A stretch of 64,000 nucleotides of DNA from Rossellomorea aquimaris (GTDB lineage: Bacteria; Bacillota; Bacilli; Bacillales; Bacillaceae_B): positions 434,001-498,000 of the forward strand of contig NZ_JAIVAT010000003.1 in the NCBI RefSeq assembly GCF_020172085.1, written 5' to 3'. A program made the position numbers and the translations under genes. The notes under the pieces were generated by a model, which was given only the letters and a program-made list of their open reading frames with translations, searched no databases and was not told where the DNA came from. Below, piece after piece: positions 45,666 through 54,766 of this stretch (position 1 is its first letter; the number at the start of each line of letters is the position of its first letter).

Positions 45666-46808
45666 TCAAGTTAAGGAGACATATGAAGCATGTATGTCAG
45701 CTAACGTGTGGACCAAAGTCTCTATCTGCTCTTTCCCTGTTTCTCTTCCGAAAGAGATCCTGAAAAATTCTTTTCCTGCTCTTTGACTGACTCCCATGCT
45801 TGCCATCGTCTTAGACATATTCTGTGACCCTGCCCCACAGGCACTGCCGGTGGATATGCCAATTCCTCTCCTATTGCATTCGAGCATGAGCCATTGACCC
45901 TCAAGACCGTGAATTCCAAGACCGATGACATGAGGGAGCTGTACGTGCTCAGGACCTCCGTAAAGGGTATAAGAATCTGGCAGTAATGCTTCTAGTCGGG
46001 ATAAAAAATGATTCCTCAGCTCCACATAATGGGGAGTTGAAAAAGAGTCATGGCACATGTTTGCGGCTGTCACAAATCCTGCTATCCCCGGAAGATTCAC
46101 GGTTCCTCCCCTGAAACCCCCCTCATGTGTCTGGCCCGGCATCATCGGAGAGACGTCGAGGGCAGGGTTGATATAAAGAGCTCCTACCCCTTTGGGGCCG
46201 TAAATTTTATGTGACGAAACGGTAAAACTGTCCACTAGGGAAGTGCACTCAGTGATATCCATTTTTCCAAATGATTGAACCATATCACTATGAAGCAGAA
46301 TGTCAGTGGTTCGAAGGATATTTTTTATATCATGTAGTGGCTGTATTGTTCCAATTTCTCCATTGACGTGTCCGATGCATACTACGGTCGTCTGATCTGT
46401 TATGGATTCCTCAAAAAGCTCAAGATCAACAAACCCTTTAGAGTTGTAAGGAATTTTCGTAACGGTAAAACCCCATTGTTCAAGAAAACCGGCAGCGGAA
46501 TGAAGTGACGAATGCTCGGCACCTCCGATGATGATATGTTTTCCTTTTTCACATCTTGAGAGGGCCAGTGTGACAAGCGCCAATTGGTTCCCTTCAGTTC
46601 CTCCGGAAGTAAAGTATATCCCTTTAGAGGGAAGACCGAGCATGTCTGCCAATTTCTCTCTGCAATTTGACAGGAGTTGCTGTGCTTTTCCCCCAATATC
46701 GTGAAGACTGCTCGGGTTGCCCCAGAACTCTTCACTTACGGTCTGATAGACACGTAAACTCTCAGGGTCTACAGGGGTCGTAGCAGCGTAATCAAAATAG
46801 TTCATCAT
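45666..46808 (-). CDS. nifS: Cysteine desulfurase NifS, NAD-locus type
   Basis: This PLP enzyme supplies sulfur for the iron-sulfur cluster of NadA. The 380-residue protein has DYAATTPVDPES at the N terminus, the PLP-binding Lys201 in SSHKIYGPKG, GTEGNQLAL, and the persulfide-forming Cys in STGSACGAGSQ. It is divergent from nadBCA and upstream of niaR, as in B. subtilis, where it is repressed by NiaR and needed for NAD synthesis rather than general cluster assembly. The ribosome-binding site AAAGGCGG is moderate. Confidence 0.95.
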   Translation of the reverse strand: MMNYFDYAATTPVDPESLRVYQTVSEEFWGNPSSLHDIGGKAQQLLSNCREKLADMLGLPSKGIYFTSGGTEGNQLALVTLALSRCEKGKHIIIGGAEHSSLHSAAGFLEQWGFTVTKIPYNSKGFVDLELFEESITDQTTVVCIGHVNGEIGTIQPLHDIKNILRTTDILLHSDMVQSFGKMDITECTSLVDSFTVSSHKIYGPKGVGALYINPALDVSPMMPGQTHEGGFRGGTVNLPGIAGFVTAANMCHDSFSTPHYVELRNHFLSRLEALLPDSYTLYGGPEHVQLPHVIGLGIHGLEGQWLMLECNRRGIGISTGSACGAGSQNMSKTMASMGVSQRAGKEFFRISFGRETGKEQIETLVHTLADIHASYVSLT

Positions 46809-46860
46809 GTAAACCGCCTTTAATGGAATTGTCTGAATATATGAGTCTTGTAAAAAACTC

Positions 46861-46888
46861 TTGTCATTAGTTTAAATATGTGTAAATA
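46861..46888 (+). promoter_or_regulatory. Candidate nadBCA promoter
   Basis: TTGTCA (46861-46866) and TAAATA (46883-46888) with a 16-bp spacer, just ahead of a palindromic operator. Confidence 0.4.
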
Positions 46889-46910
46889 TATGTGTCAAGA
46901 CACCTGTAAA
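46869..46910 (-). promoter_or_regulatory. NiaR operator overlapping the nifS promoter
   Basis: GTGTCAAGACAC (46892-46903) is a near-perfect palindrome, extended as TGTGTC...ACACCTGT. Its minus strand contains TTGACA (46898-46893), a -35 for nifS, with TAAACT (46874-46869) as -10 at 18 bp. The site also lies just past the nadB -10. One bound NiaR could block both transcripts. Confidence 0.65.
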
Positions 46911-46929
46911 TAATCAGGAGGGTTTTTTG

Positions 46930-48513
46930 ATGGAAAAAGCCGATATTATCATCATAGGGAGTGGCATTGCCGCTTTGCAATTGGCACGCCGGCTTCAAGA
47001 CCATTTTTATGTGATGATTATCACAAAGGATAAAATTAAAAGCGGGAACTCGTACCTTGCTCAAGGAGGCATTGCGGCACCTTTAGGGTTAAAGGATTCC
47101 GTCCATGCCCATTTCAGAGATACATTGGAAGCAGGACGCTATCATCAGGACGAAGATAGTGTGAAACGGCTCATAGAAGATGGAAAAATGATTGTAGAAT
47201 CCTTGTTGAAGGATGGAGCACCATTCGATCGGCAAAAGGATGGAAGTCTGTCTCTTGGGATGGAAGGGGCTCATAGTGAACAGCGCATCCTTCACAGCGG
47301 TGGAGATCAGACAGGTAAATATTTAGTGGAATTTCTTTTGAAATCCCTTTCAGGAGAAAAGGTTGAATTCGTTGAAGGAGAAATGGTTTACGAACTTGTC
47401 AAAGATGACAAGGGGCGCTGCTGCGGGGTGAAAACGAAGAATAAGGATGAGGCAATCCGCTCTTATTATGCCCCCCATATAGTGCTTGCCACTGGAGGGA
47501 TCGGCGGTTTGTATCCCTCTACGTCCAATCATCCGGCTGTAACGGGAGATGGGATGGCTCTTGCCTTTCTTGCAGGGGCTAAGCTTTCAGATATGGAATT
47601 CATTCAGTTTCACCCTACCCTTCTTTGGGTGAACGGGAGAACATGCGGGCTCATTTCAGAGGCGGTAAGAGGGGAAGGCGCCATTCTCTTGAATGATGAG
47701 GGAAAGAGAATCATGGAGGAAGTCGACCCGCTCTTGGAACTTGCGCCCCGTCATGTGGTGGCAGAGTGTATTCATAAGGAACGACAAATGGGCAAAAGCG
47801 TGTATCTGGATATAAGAGGAATAAAAGATTTTCAGGAGAAATTCCCTTCGATATCCGCTCTATGCCTAAAACATCAAATCTCAATCGAGGATGGAATGAT
47901 CCCTGTTTCTCCGGGCTGTCATTTTGTCATGGGGGGAATCGTGACGGATGATGAGGGACGGACAAATATACCAGGATTGTACGCAATCGGAGAGGTAGCG
48001 TGCAGTGGCATTCACGGAGCGAATCGACTGGCTAGTAATTCATTGTTAGAAGGATTGGTATATGGTGAAAGGTTGGGGAATCTCCTGATACAAAAGGGAG
48101 CAGGATGCTCTCCTCATGTTCCTGTAGATGACATAAAAGAGGGAAATTCTCTGCATATTCCTTTTCATTCTGATGAAATAAGAGAAGGAATGATGAATCG
48201 CGTGGGAATCATTCGGCACGAAGAAGGTTTACTTGCCCATTTAAAATGGTTGAAAGAACAGCCGCTTACATTCAGGGAGCACATTGATGTTAATTCACGT
48301 GAAGAAATTCACACGTATTTTATGTGGATTGTTAGCTTACTTGTTACGCAATCTGCTTTATTACGGCGGGAGAGCAGGGGAGGTCATATACGCTCAGATT
48401 TCCCCGTTGAAGATCATGATGAATGGTTCAAACGGAAAACGGTCCTGCAAAACAATGATGGACGATTGAGGGTGGAATATCATGAACAAAATGAAACTAA
48501 AATCTATGCTTGA
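46930..48513 (+). CDS. nadB: L-aspartate oxidase
   Basis: NadB oxidises L-aspartate to iminoaspartate with FAD, the first step of NAD synthesis. The 527-residue flavoprotein has the dinucleotide fold ADIIIIGSGIAALQLARRL, SYLAQGGIAAPLG, the flavin-linked HSGGDQTGKYL region, and the succinate-dehydrogenase-like catalytic segment (MEFIQFHPT, ACSGIHGANRLASNSLLEG). ATG 46930 is seven bases after AGGAGG; the TTG at 46927 is less well placed. It overlaps nadC by 32 bp. Confidence 0.98.
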   Translation: MEKADIIIIGSGIAALQLARRLQDHFYVMIITKDKIKSGNSYLAQGGIAAPLGLKDSVHAHFRDTLEAGRYHQDEDSVKRLIEDGKMIVESLLKDGAPFDRQKDGSLSLGMEGAHSEQRILHSGGDQTGKYLVEFLLKSLSGEKVEFVEGEMVYELVKDDKGRCCGVKTKNKDEAIRSYYAPHIVLATGGIGGLYPSTSNHPAVTGDGMALAFLAGAKLSDMEFIQFHPTLLWVNGRTCGLISEAVRGEGAILLNDEGKRIMEEVDPLLELAPRHVVAECIHKERQMGKSVYLDIRGIKDFQEKFPSISALCLKHQISIEDGMIPVSPGCHFVMGGIVTDDEGRTNIPGLYAIGEVACSGIHGANRLASNSLLEGLVYGERLGNLLIQKGAGCSPHVPVDDIKEGNSLHIPFHSDEIREGMMNRVGIIRHEEGLLAHLKWLKEQPLTFREHIDVNSREEIHTYFMWIVSLLVTQSALLRRESRGGHIRSDFPVEDHDEWFKRKTVLQNNDGRLRVEYHEQNETKIYA

Positions 48514-49327
48514 AGAATTTTATAAGGAAGATCTTGGAGATGGTGATGTATCGTCTGATGCCTTGTTCAGAAAAGGTGATGAAGGGTCATTTTCATTACT
48601 AATGAAGGAAAATGGGGTTTTCTGTGGGAAGGATGTAGTGGAAATTGGCTTCTCCCTTTTCGGCTCTTCGGTGTCCGTCCAGCTGTTCGTCGAAGATGGT
48701 GAATGGGTAGAAGCAGGACAAAGGATTGCTGAAATCACCGGTCCCATGGGAGATCTCCTCCAAGCGGAACGGGTGGTCCTGAATCTGATCCAGCGGATGA
48801 GCGGTATTGCAACGGAAACGTATCGGGCTGTTGAGCACGTGAAAGGCAGTGGTGTCCGATTATGTGATACAAGGAAAACAACGCCAGGACTCCGAATGCT
48901 TGAGAAATACGCTGTCAGGACCGGAGGTGGGTTTAACCATAGAAATGGTCTCTATGATGCGGTAATGCTAAAGGATAATCACATTTCCTTTGCTGGATCG
49001 ATCAGTGAGGCTGTGAAGCAGGTGAAAACCCAAATCGGTCATATGGTGAAAGTGGAAGTGGAGATTGAAACGAAGGAACAATTAGTGGAAGCGATTGAAA
49101 GTGGTGCCGATGTCATCATGTTCGATAACTGCACTCCGGAGACGATCCGTGATTGGATACCGCTCGTGCCTTCTCATATCGTGACGGAGGCATCCGGAGG
49201 TATTACCTGGGAGAGTCTACCTGCCTATGCAGAGACTGGCGTTCAGTATATCTCCCTCGGTTACTTGACACACTCTGTGAAATCGCTTGATATCAGTGCA
49301 AGAGTAAGGATAGGGAAAGGGGTATGA
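48482..49327 (+). CDS. nadC: Quinolinate phosphoribosyltransferase
   Basis: NadC makes nicotinate mononucleotide from quinolinate and PRPP with CO2 release. The 281-residue protein has the family motifs [48 protein letters not shown] (the RKT catalytic loop), [20 protein letters not shown], and IMFDNCTPE with EASGGI near the end. The ATG at 48482 follows GAGGGTGG and lies within the nadB reading frame, so the two are tightly coupled. Confidence 0.98.
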   Translation: MNKMKLKSMLEEFYKEDLGDGDVSSDALFRKGDEGSFSLLMKENGVFCGKDVVEIGFSLFGSSVSVQLFVEDGEWVEAGQRIAEITGPMGDLLQAERVVLNLIQRMSGIATETYRAVEHVKGSGVRLCDTRKTTPGLRMLEKYAVRTGGGFNHRNGLYDAVMLKDNHISFAGSISEAVKQVKTQIGHMVKVEVEIETKEQLVEAIESGADVIMFDNCTPETIRDWIPLVPSHIVTEASGGITWESLPAYAETGVQYISLGYLTHSVKSLDISARVRIGKGV

Positions 49328-49329
49328 AC

Positions 49330-50436
49330 ATGGGGTTATTGGATGAATTAACGAAACAAACAGGCGCATTGCCAGAATCGATCACGAGTCTCTCGACGGA
49401 AGAGATGGAAAATAGAGTGAGGGAAATAAAGCACCAATTAGGAAAGAAGCTTTTTATTCCAGGTCATCATTACCAAAAGGACGAAGTGATACAATTTGCA
49501 GATGCCGTCGGTGATTCACTTCAGCTTGCACAAATATCCGCACAAAATAAAGAGGCAGAGTATATTGTGTTTTGCGGTGTTCATTTTATGGCTGAAACAG
49601 CAGACATCTTAACCGAGGATCATCAGTCGGTCATTTTACCGGATATGAGGGCTGGATGTTCCATGGCGGATATGGCGGATATTTATCAAACAGAAAAGGC
49701 GTGGAAGAAGCTCATGGAGGTATATGGAGAAACGATCATCCCTCTTACCTATGTGAATTCGACTGCAGCCATTAAAAGCTTTGTCGGTAAGAATGGTGGT
49801 GCCACGGTTACTTCATCCAATGCGCATAAAATGGTGAAGTGGGCACTTTCGGAGAAACAGCGTATCCTCTTCTTGCCTGACCAGCATTTGGGCCGTAATA
49901 CGGCGGCTGATCTTGGTATTGCCTTACATGAGATGGCCGTGTGGGATCCTATACGAAACGAGCTCATTTACGATGGGGATGTTGAACATGTAAAGGTGAT
50001 ACTATGGAAAGGTCACTGCTCAGTGCATGAAAATTTCACAGAGAAGAATATTGAAGACATCCGCCTTCATCATCCAGATATGAAGATCATCGTCCATCCG
50101 GAATGTCGCCGCGAAGTGGTTGAGAAGTCCGATCTGAATGGAAGCACAAAATATATCATAGAGACGATTGAGCAGGCTCCCCCTGGATCAGCTTTCGCCA
50201 TTGGTACAGAAATGAATCTTGTCAAAAGATTGATCGATCAACATCCGGATAAAAAGATTGTTTCTTTGAATCCTTACATGTGCCCATGTTTAACGATGAA
50301 CCGAATCGATTTGCCACATCTCCTGTGGTCATTGGAAAAAATGATGGAAGGAAATCCCCAAAACATTATCAAAGTGGATGATGAAGTCTCAAAAAATGCG
50401 ATTTTCGCTTTAGAACGCATGTTGATCCGTGCTTAA
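49330..50436 (+). CDS. nadA: Quinolinate synthase A
   Basis: NadA condenses iminoaspartate with dihydroxyacetone phosphate to quinolinate using a [4Fe-4S] cluster. The 368-residue Bacillus-type protein has cluster cysteines in [21 protein letters not shown] and the C-terminal [20 protein letters not shown] fits ATG 49330 better than ATG 49324. It is the third nad gene, coupled to nadC. NifS encoded upstream is the expected sulfur donor. A strong terminator follows. Confidence 0.98.
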   Translation: MGLLDELTKQTGALPESITSLSTEEMENRVREIKHQLGKKLFIPGHHYQKDEVIQFADAVGDSLQLAQISAQNKEAEYIVFCGVHFMAETADILTEDHQSVILPDMRAGCSMADMADIYQTEKAWKKLMEVYGETIIPLTYVNSTAAIKSFVGKNGGATVTSSNAHKMVKWALSEKQRILFLPDQHLGRNTAADLGIALHEMAVWDPIRNELIYDGDVEHVKVILWKGHCSVHENFTEKNIEDIRLHHPDMKIIVHPECRREVVEKSDLNGSTKYIIETIEQAPPGSAFAIGTEMNLVKRLIDQHPDKKIVSLNPYMCPCLTMNRIDLPHLLWSLEKMMEGNPQNIIKVDDEVSKNAIFALERMLIRA

Positions 50437-50467
50437 TGCAGGTGAAAATATCATGTATGCAATCTGA

Positions 50468-50508
50468 AATATACCGTCCCATTTCTCGGGACGGTATATT
50501 TTTTTTTG
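50468..50508 (+). terminator. Terminator of nadBCA
   Basis: AATATACCGTCCC (50468-50480) and GGGACGGTATATT (50488-50500) are a perfect stem followed by a run of T. Confidence 0.95.
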
Positions 50509-50522
50509 ATATCTCATAAGTT
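50494..50522 (+). promoter_or_regulatory. Candidate sigma-E promoter of safA, overlapping the nad terminator
   Basis: GTATATT (50494-50500) and CATAAGTT (50515-50522) are 14 bp apart. A sigma-K-like -10, CATAGGATA, occurs downstream at 50557-50565 with a weak -35. B. subtilis safA has sigma-E and sigma-K promoters. Confidence 0.5.
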
Positions 50523-50595
50523 TTTATGTAGATGATTAGCAATTTGCCTATCTTGTCATAGGATATATAGACTTATGCCTGAGGAGGGAAACAGA

Positions 50596-52164
50596 GTGAA
50601 AATCCATATTGTTCAAAAAGGGGATACTCTTTGGAAAATCGCCAAGAAGTATGGCGTGAATTTTGAAGAGTTGAAACAAATGAATGCCCAGCTTTCAAAC
50701 CCTGATATGATCATGCCCGGCATGAAAATAAAAGTGCCGACTGCGGGCGGATCCGTGAAAAAAGAGACACAAATCAAATACGGATCCAAGGAAATGCCAA
50801 AGAAAGAGATGCCAAAAGCAGAGCATCCTTTCAAAGAGCAAAAGCCTATGGCCATGCCAGTAAAGGAAGCAAAGAAAGAAATGCCGAAAGAAGTCCAAAA
50901 GCCATTTACTCCAAAAATGCCTCAACCAGTAGTCCCGGAAATTGATATTAACAATTACTACATGATGAATATGGCGAACATGCAAGTGCAGCAACCGAAA
51001 CAGCAGGCAAAACCAATGCCAAAACCCAAATCGCCGCCTAAACCTACCAATGTACTCCCTAAAGCGAAAGAACAGCCAAAACCAAAGCAAGAAGCCGTGA
51101 AAGGTGTTCAAGAAGAAGAAAGCTTACAAATGCCATCACAACCACAAGGAGGGAACACCCAGCCTATGTATTATAACCCGAATAATTGCGTACCGGTATC
51201 ACCTGTCATGCCAGGATCAGGATTCTGTCCGCCGCATGGAGGAATGCATCCTGGAGCAGGATACGGGATGCCGATGGGGCAGGGAATGCCAATGGGGCCA
51301 GGCGGTCAGGTTCAAGGTGCTCAATCGATGCCTGGAATGCAAAATATGCCGATGATGCCACAAATGGGCTATGATGAGGAATCTTCTTCTGTCATGCCGT
51401 ATATGCCTCACGGACAAATGCCGATGCAAATGCCGATGCAGCAACCAATGCAGCAACCAATGCAGCAGCCAATGCAGCAGCCAACCGGAGTAATGGGTGC
51501 ATCTGATCAGAACTATCCATCCGTTCAAATGCCGCAGCAGCAGGCTCCATACATGCCTTACCCGGGAAATTGTTATCCAGTCTCCCCAGTTATGCCGGGA
51601 CCTGGATTCATGCCGGGCGGTTATCCGATGGGACCTGGAGGCCAGGTACAGGGGGCGATGTCAGAAGAGTCTCCTTCCATGAACGGATATCAATCGCCGA
51701 TGGGTCAGCCGACAGGAGTGATGGGTGCGCAATCGCCTATGGGTCAACCATCCAATGTAATGGGAGCAAGTGACCAGGGTGATTGCGGATGCGGTGGTCC
51801 ACAGTATGGTCCAATGATGCATCAACCAATGATGCCATATGGCATGCAAGGAATGCCAGGTCAAGGCATGCAAGGCATGCCAGGAATGCAAGGTCAAGGC
51901 ATGCCAGGAATGCCGGGAATGCAAGGTCAGGGCATGCAAGGGATGCCAGGAATGCAAGGTCAGGGCATGCAAGGGATGCCAGGAATGCAAGGTCAGGGTA
52001 TGCAGGGAATGCCAGGAATGCAAGGTCAGGGTATGCAAGGGATGCCAGGAATGCAAGGTCAGGGTATGCAAGGGATGCCGGGAATGCAGATGGGATCACC
52101 GGGAATGTTCGGTCCAAGAGCATTTGCCATGCCGAACTTCAATGACGATGATTTTGAGGGATAA
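50596..52164 (+). CDS. safA: Spore coat assembly protein SafA (LysM)
   Basis: SafA is recruited by SpoVID and directs inner-coat assembly at the spore surface. The GTG at 50596 follows GAGGAGG and gives MKIHIVQKGDTLWKIAKKYGV, the family N terminus with a LysM domain (about 1-48) that binds cortex peptidoglycan. A Pro/Lys-rich stretch (about 50-185) and Met/Gln/Pro/Gly-rich part with the PVSPVMPGxGF motif seen twice follow. The tail (about 424-500) is a tandem repeat of GMQGMPGMQGQ. The 33-bp repeat makes all six frames open there. About 522 residues, longer than B. subtilis SafA (387). Confidence 0.95.
   Translation: MKIHIVQKGDTLWKIAKKYGVNFEELKQMNAQLSNPDMIMPGMKIKVPTAGGSVKKETQIKYGSKEMPKKEMPKAEHPFKEQKPMAMPVKEAKKEMPKEVQKPFTPKMPQPVVPEIDINNYYMMNMANMQVQQPKQQAKPMPKPKSPPKPTNVLPKAKEQPKPKQEAVKGVQEEESLQMPSQPQGGNTQPMYYNPNNCVPVSPVMPGSGFCPPHGGMHPGAGYGMPMGQGMPMGPGGQVQGAQSMPGMQNMPMMPQMGYDEESSSVMPYMPHGQMPMQMPMQQPMQQPMQQPMQQPTGVMGASDQNYPSVQMPQQQAPYMPYPGNCYPVSPVMPGPGFMPGGYPMGPGGQVQGAMSEESPSMNGYQSPMGQPTGVMGAQSPMGQPSNVMGASDQGDCGCGGPQYGPMMHQPMMPYGMQGMPGQGMQGMPGMQGQGMPGMPGMQGQGMQGMPGMQGQGMQGMPGMQGQGMQGMPGMQGQGMQGMPGMQGQGMQGMPGMQMGSPGMFGPRAFAMPNFNDDDFEG
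51865..52095 (+). repeat. Seven 33-bp tandem repeats inside safA
   Basis: Each unit encodes GMQGMPGMQGQ; the second unit has Pro for Gln at position 3 and the last ends MG. A shortened copy (GMQGMPGQ) precedes at 51841-51864. Near-identical units suggest recent slippage. Confidence 0.95.
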
Positions 52165-52165
52165 T

Positions 52166-53140
52166 ATGCTCGCACGAGGGGACGATTATTCACATCGTCT
52201 CCTTTCTTTTTTACAATTTAAGCTACAAGATCCCGGGGCATCCCTGAAAAGTATAAAAGAGGGAAAATGGGTGATGACAAGCCAAGGAACAAAATGGTTT
52301 GTCAAACGGTTCCCCAATCAATTGAAATTCATACTCCAGGAACGGCTGATTTCAGCCCTGTTAAGAGAACAGTTTTATCACGTACTTCCGTTTCACCCTA
52401 TACATGAGCGGGAATTATTACTATTTGAAGGGTTTCCCATCGGTATTACGATGTGGTTGGAAACCTCGAGCCCCATCCGTTATGATCAGCCAAAAGACAG
52501 GGAAGATGCATTAAAGGTATTGAAAAGGTATCATGCCATCTCAAAGACGATCCAGGGGTCATGGACTGAAGAAATCCCTCAGTACAAATGGTTGAAAAAA
52601 TGGAAAAAGCGAATGATTCAGTTTCAATATAATCTCCCCTATTTACAGGCATTCATCCAGCCCTATTATTTGTATACTTATTTAGAATGGGGCAAATGGG
52701 CGTTAAAAGAATTAAAATCCATCGGCCTGCATGATTATAGTGACTGCATCACGCATGGAGATGTGGCGCATCATAATTTTTTGAGAGGGAAAAACGGTAT
52801 TGTGTATATCATCGATTTTGATCTTATGTCCCGCTCTACGGAGATAACGGATGATCTGCAATACTGCAACCGGATTTCCCCATATTTGAAATGGTCACTC
52901 AGTGAAATTAAGAAGATGAAGCCGTTTGAGTCCTATTCCGATCATCTGATCTTTTACATCGGATTGATGTATCCATCAGACGTGTTCAGGGAGTGGAATC
53001 GGTTCATCAGGGAAGATCAGCATTATAAACAACGTGTATGGGGATATTTAACAGATTTGACAATGCAGCAATTTCCCTTGAGGATGCAATTCAATCAGGA
53101 GCTTCATGCTGAATTGAAGAGAATCAATACCCAATTGTAG
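52166..53140 (+). CDS. CotS/YutH-family kinase-like spore protein
   Basis: A 324-residue aminoglycoside-phosphotransferase-fold protein. Residue 30-45 region (KWFVKRFPNQ) may hold the ATP-lobe lysine. The catalytic loop THGDVAHHNFL keeps HGDxxxxN intact, and IIDFD replaces the DFG Asp motif, so the enzyme could be active. Many aromatic and basic residues, typical of CotS relatives, are seen. The ATG at 52166 lies two bases past the safA stop, with GAGGG inside the end of safA. In B. subtilis safA is followed directly by coxA; here this gene stands between. Substrate unknown. Confidence 0.85.
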   Translation: MLARGDDYSHRLLSFLQFKLQDPGASLKSIKEGKWVMTSQGTKWFVKRFPNQLKFILQERLISALLREQFYHVLPFHPIHERELLLFEGFPIGITMWLETSSPIRYDQPKDREDALKVLKRYHAISKTIQGSWTEEIPQYKWLKKWKKRMIQFQYNLPYLQAFIQPYYLYTYLEWGKWALKELKSIGLHDYSDCITHGDVAHHNFLRGKNGIVYIIDFDLMSRSTEITDDLQYCNRISPYLKWSLSEIKKMKPFESYSDHLIFYIGLMYPSDVFREWNRFIREDQHYKQRVWGYLTDLTMQQFPLRMQFNQELHAELKRINTQL

Positions 53141-53175
53141 GGGATGTCTCCAAACTTTGTTCGAATGAATTATAA

Positions 53176-53234
53176 CCTCCTTTCACAACCTAATGGTGAG
53201 CAGATCGTATGCTCAAAGTTTGGGTTGAAGGAGG
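53176..53234 (+). promoter_or_regulatory. Predicted hairpin masking the coxA ribosome-binding site
   Basis: CCTCCTT and CAACC (53176-53182, 53186-53190) can pair with GGTTGAAGGAGG (53223-53234), which contains the ribosome-binding site AAGGAGG. Between them TGAGCA (53197-53202) and TGCTCA (53210-53215) form an inner perfect hairpin. No T run follows. This suggests translational control; pairing was worked out by eye. Confidence 0.5.
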
Positions 53235-53242
53235 AATCACCA

Positions 53243-53980
53243 TTGAATAAACGATTATTCATGGTACCGTTAACAGCCGTTATGACCCTCGGTCTTGCTG
53301 CATGTAATAGCGGTGAAGAAAAAGCTCAAGACCGCTATTCAGACTCCTACGAGCCACTCGGTTTCTACTCCAACGATGGACATGGGGGAGACAACCGGGA
53401 TGAGAGGGACGGACCTCTGACTGAAATGTATGATCATTCTGTCGGCAAAGAGGGAAAGGATATCCGAAATCAGAAACGAAAGTTCCTTCAAGTGAGGGAT
53501 GAGAACGGAAATCCAAAGAACCCGTCACGGCCGCTTGCCGATTATGATCAGAACTTCCTAGCACGGGATGGCCGTGCGAGCCACGGTGATGCAAACTATC
53601 ATGGTCATCTTGATGATAATACGAGGGATGCCAGAAGATCCTATTATACAGCGTATGAAGGCGACCTGGCCGAGAAAATAGGGGACGTAACAGGGAAAGT
53701 AGAGAACGTCAGTGACGTACGTGCCGTCGCCTATGGATCGGATGTCCTTATCGCTGTAGAAGTGGAAGATCATAGTAAAACCGAGGAAACAAAAGCCCGT
53801 GTGAAAGAAGCGGTGCAGCCTTATCTTCATGGAAGAACGGTTTCTGTGGTGACAGATGAGGGGACGTTCAGCCGGGTGAGAAACATTGATAATGATTTAC
53901 GTGACGGTGGTCCGAGGGATGGGATCAACTTTGATATTCATGATATGTTCCGATCTGTGAAGGACCGCATGAACCGATAA
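53243..53980 (+). CDS. coxA: YhcN/YlaJ-family spore lipoprotein (CoxA-like)
   Basis: The product has a lipoprotein signal peptide: MNKRLFMVPLTAVMTLG then LAAC, the lipobox Cys at residue 21. The mature part is hydrophilic, rich in Asp, Arg and Gly, and the C-terminal about 120 residues form a YhcN/YlaJ domain (KIGDVTGKVENVSDVRAVAYGSDVLIAVEVED). B. subtilis CoxA (YrbB), encoded after safA, is a cortex-associated protein of the same family, so the name follows synteny. The TTG at 53243 follows AAGGAGG at eight bases; a longer frame from 53144 has no such site. 245 residues. Confidence 0.88.
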   Translation: MNKRLFMVPLTAVMTLGLAACNSGEEKAQDRYSDSYEPLGFYSNDGHGGDNRDERDGPLTEMYDHSVGKEGKDIRNQKRKFLQVRDENGNPKNPSRPLADYDQNFLARDGRASHGDANYHGHLDDNTRDARRSYYTAYEGDLAEKIGDVTGKVENVSDVRAVAYGSDVLIAVEVEDHSKTEETKARVKEAVQPYLHGRTVSVVTDEGTFSRVRNIDNDLRDGGPRDGINFDIHDMFRSVKDRMNR

Positions 53981-53987
53981 TTTTGAT

Positions 53988-54027
53988 GGGCTGCTTAAAG
54001 AAACCTCTCTTTAAGTAGTCCTTTTTT
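53988..54027 (+). terminator. Terminator of coxA
   Basis: GGGCTGCTTAAAGA (53988-54001) pairs with TCTTTAAGTAGTCC (54008-54021) using two G-T pairs; six T follow. Confidence 0.9.
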
Positions 54028-54146
54028 GTTTGCTTTTCGAATGAAGGTCCGTCCCTAAAAAGTTTGAAGGAGTTTGGATATTCTTAACAGGCTTTGGTAA
54101 GACTAGTGGATAGAGGGTTACATAAATCAAGTTCGAGGTGATCACG

Positions 54147-54695
54147 ATGACGATGAAGGTTCGAATCGTGTTTATGGTGTTGTTGTTAATCGGTGCATTT
54201 TATTTCACTTTTTTTTATACAGAGGAGAAACAGGCTGCTGACGGAAGTTCCCTGGAGATGCTGAATGAAACGCCTGCTGAGGTCGCATCCGCCCATACGG
54301 TCACGGTTATACTGGAGAGAGTATATCTCGATGGGGAAGTGAGCGAGGAAATCGTACAGGAAACGATCTGGAGTATGGAAGACTTCTGGGCTGCCTATGA
54401 TGACTGGCAACTGATGGATATGACGGAAGAACAAATCGTGTTTCAGAAAAAGATGGATGATATTTCCCCTCTTTTAAAAACAAATGGATATTTCGGTATA
54501 TCCGATAAAGGGGTACTGTCCATTTTCAACGGGAAACCGGGACAGGCAGAGATCATTCAATCCTTCTTTCAAATTGATGTAGAGAAGCTTGAAAGTAAGC
54601 GCCATGATGATCTGGTCAAGGGCATTCCCATCAAGTCGAAGCAGGAATATGAAGAGGTTCTTGAACAATATAAACCCTATTCCGTCCCTAAATAG
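54147..54695 (+). CDS. bofC: BofC, intercompartmental sigma-K checkpoint protein
   Basis: BofC is a forespore protein secreted to the intermembrane space, where it restrains SpoIVB so that SpoIVFB is not activated early. The 182-residue protein has a signal peptide (about residues 4-22), then the two BofC domains: VTVILERVYLDGEVSEEIV (protein-G-like) and GYFGISDKGVLSIFNGKPG. GAGGTGA supports ATG 54147 (54153 is possible); GTG 54138 overlaps the site. The order bofC-ruvA agrees with Bacillus. With spoIVFA/FB also in the window, both sides of the checkpoint are encoded here. Confidence 0.93.
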   Translation: MTMKVRIVFMVLLLIGAFYFTFFYTEEKQAADGSSLEMLNETPAEVASAHTVTVILERVYLDGEVSEEIVQETIWSMEDFWAAYDDWQLMDMTEEQIVFQKKMDDISPLLKTNGYFGISDKGVLSIFNGKPGQAEIIQSFFQIDVEKLESKRHDDLVKGIPIKSKQEYEEVLEQYKPYSVPK

Positions 54696-54700
54696 GAATG

Positions 54701-54731
54701 AAAACCAGTGCACATGACACTGGTTTTTTTA
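54701..54731 (+). terminator. Terminator of bofC
   Basis: AAAACCAGTG (54701-54710) and CACTGGTTTT (54718-54727), seven-base loop, T run to 54730. Confidence 0.95.
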
Positions 54732-54766
54732 TTGCAGAATTTTCCCTCCCCATTACAACCAATATT

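Noticed and set aside
51661-52123. Histidine-rich and leucine-rich open frames on the minus strand
   Set aside because: They are antisense frames of the same 33-bp repeats, whose length keeps all frames open.
51839-52165. A cysteine-rich repeat frame (CKGCQECKVRA units) that runs in frame into the kinase-like gene after safA
   Set aside because: It is the second frame of the 33-bp safA repeats; it has no ribosome-binding site, and the kinase has its own ATG two bases after the safA stop.
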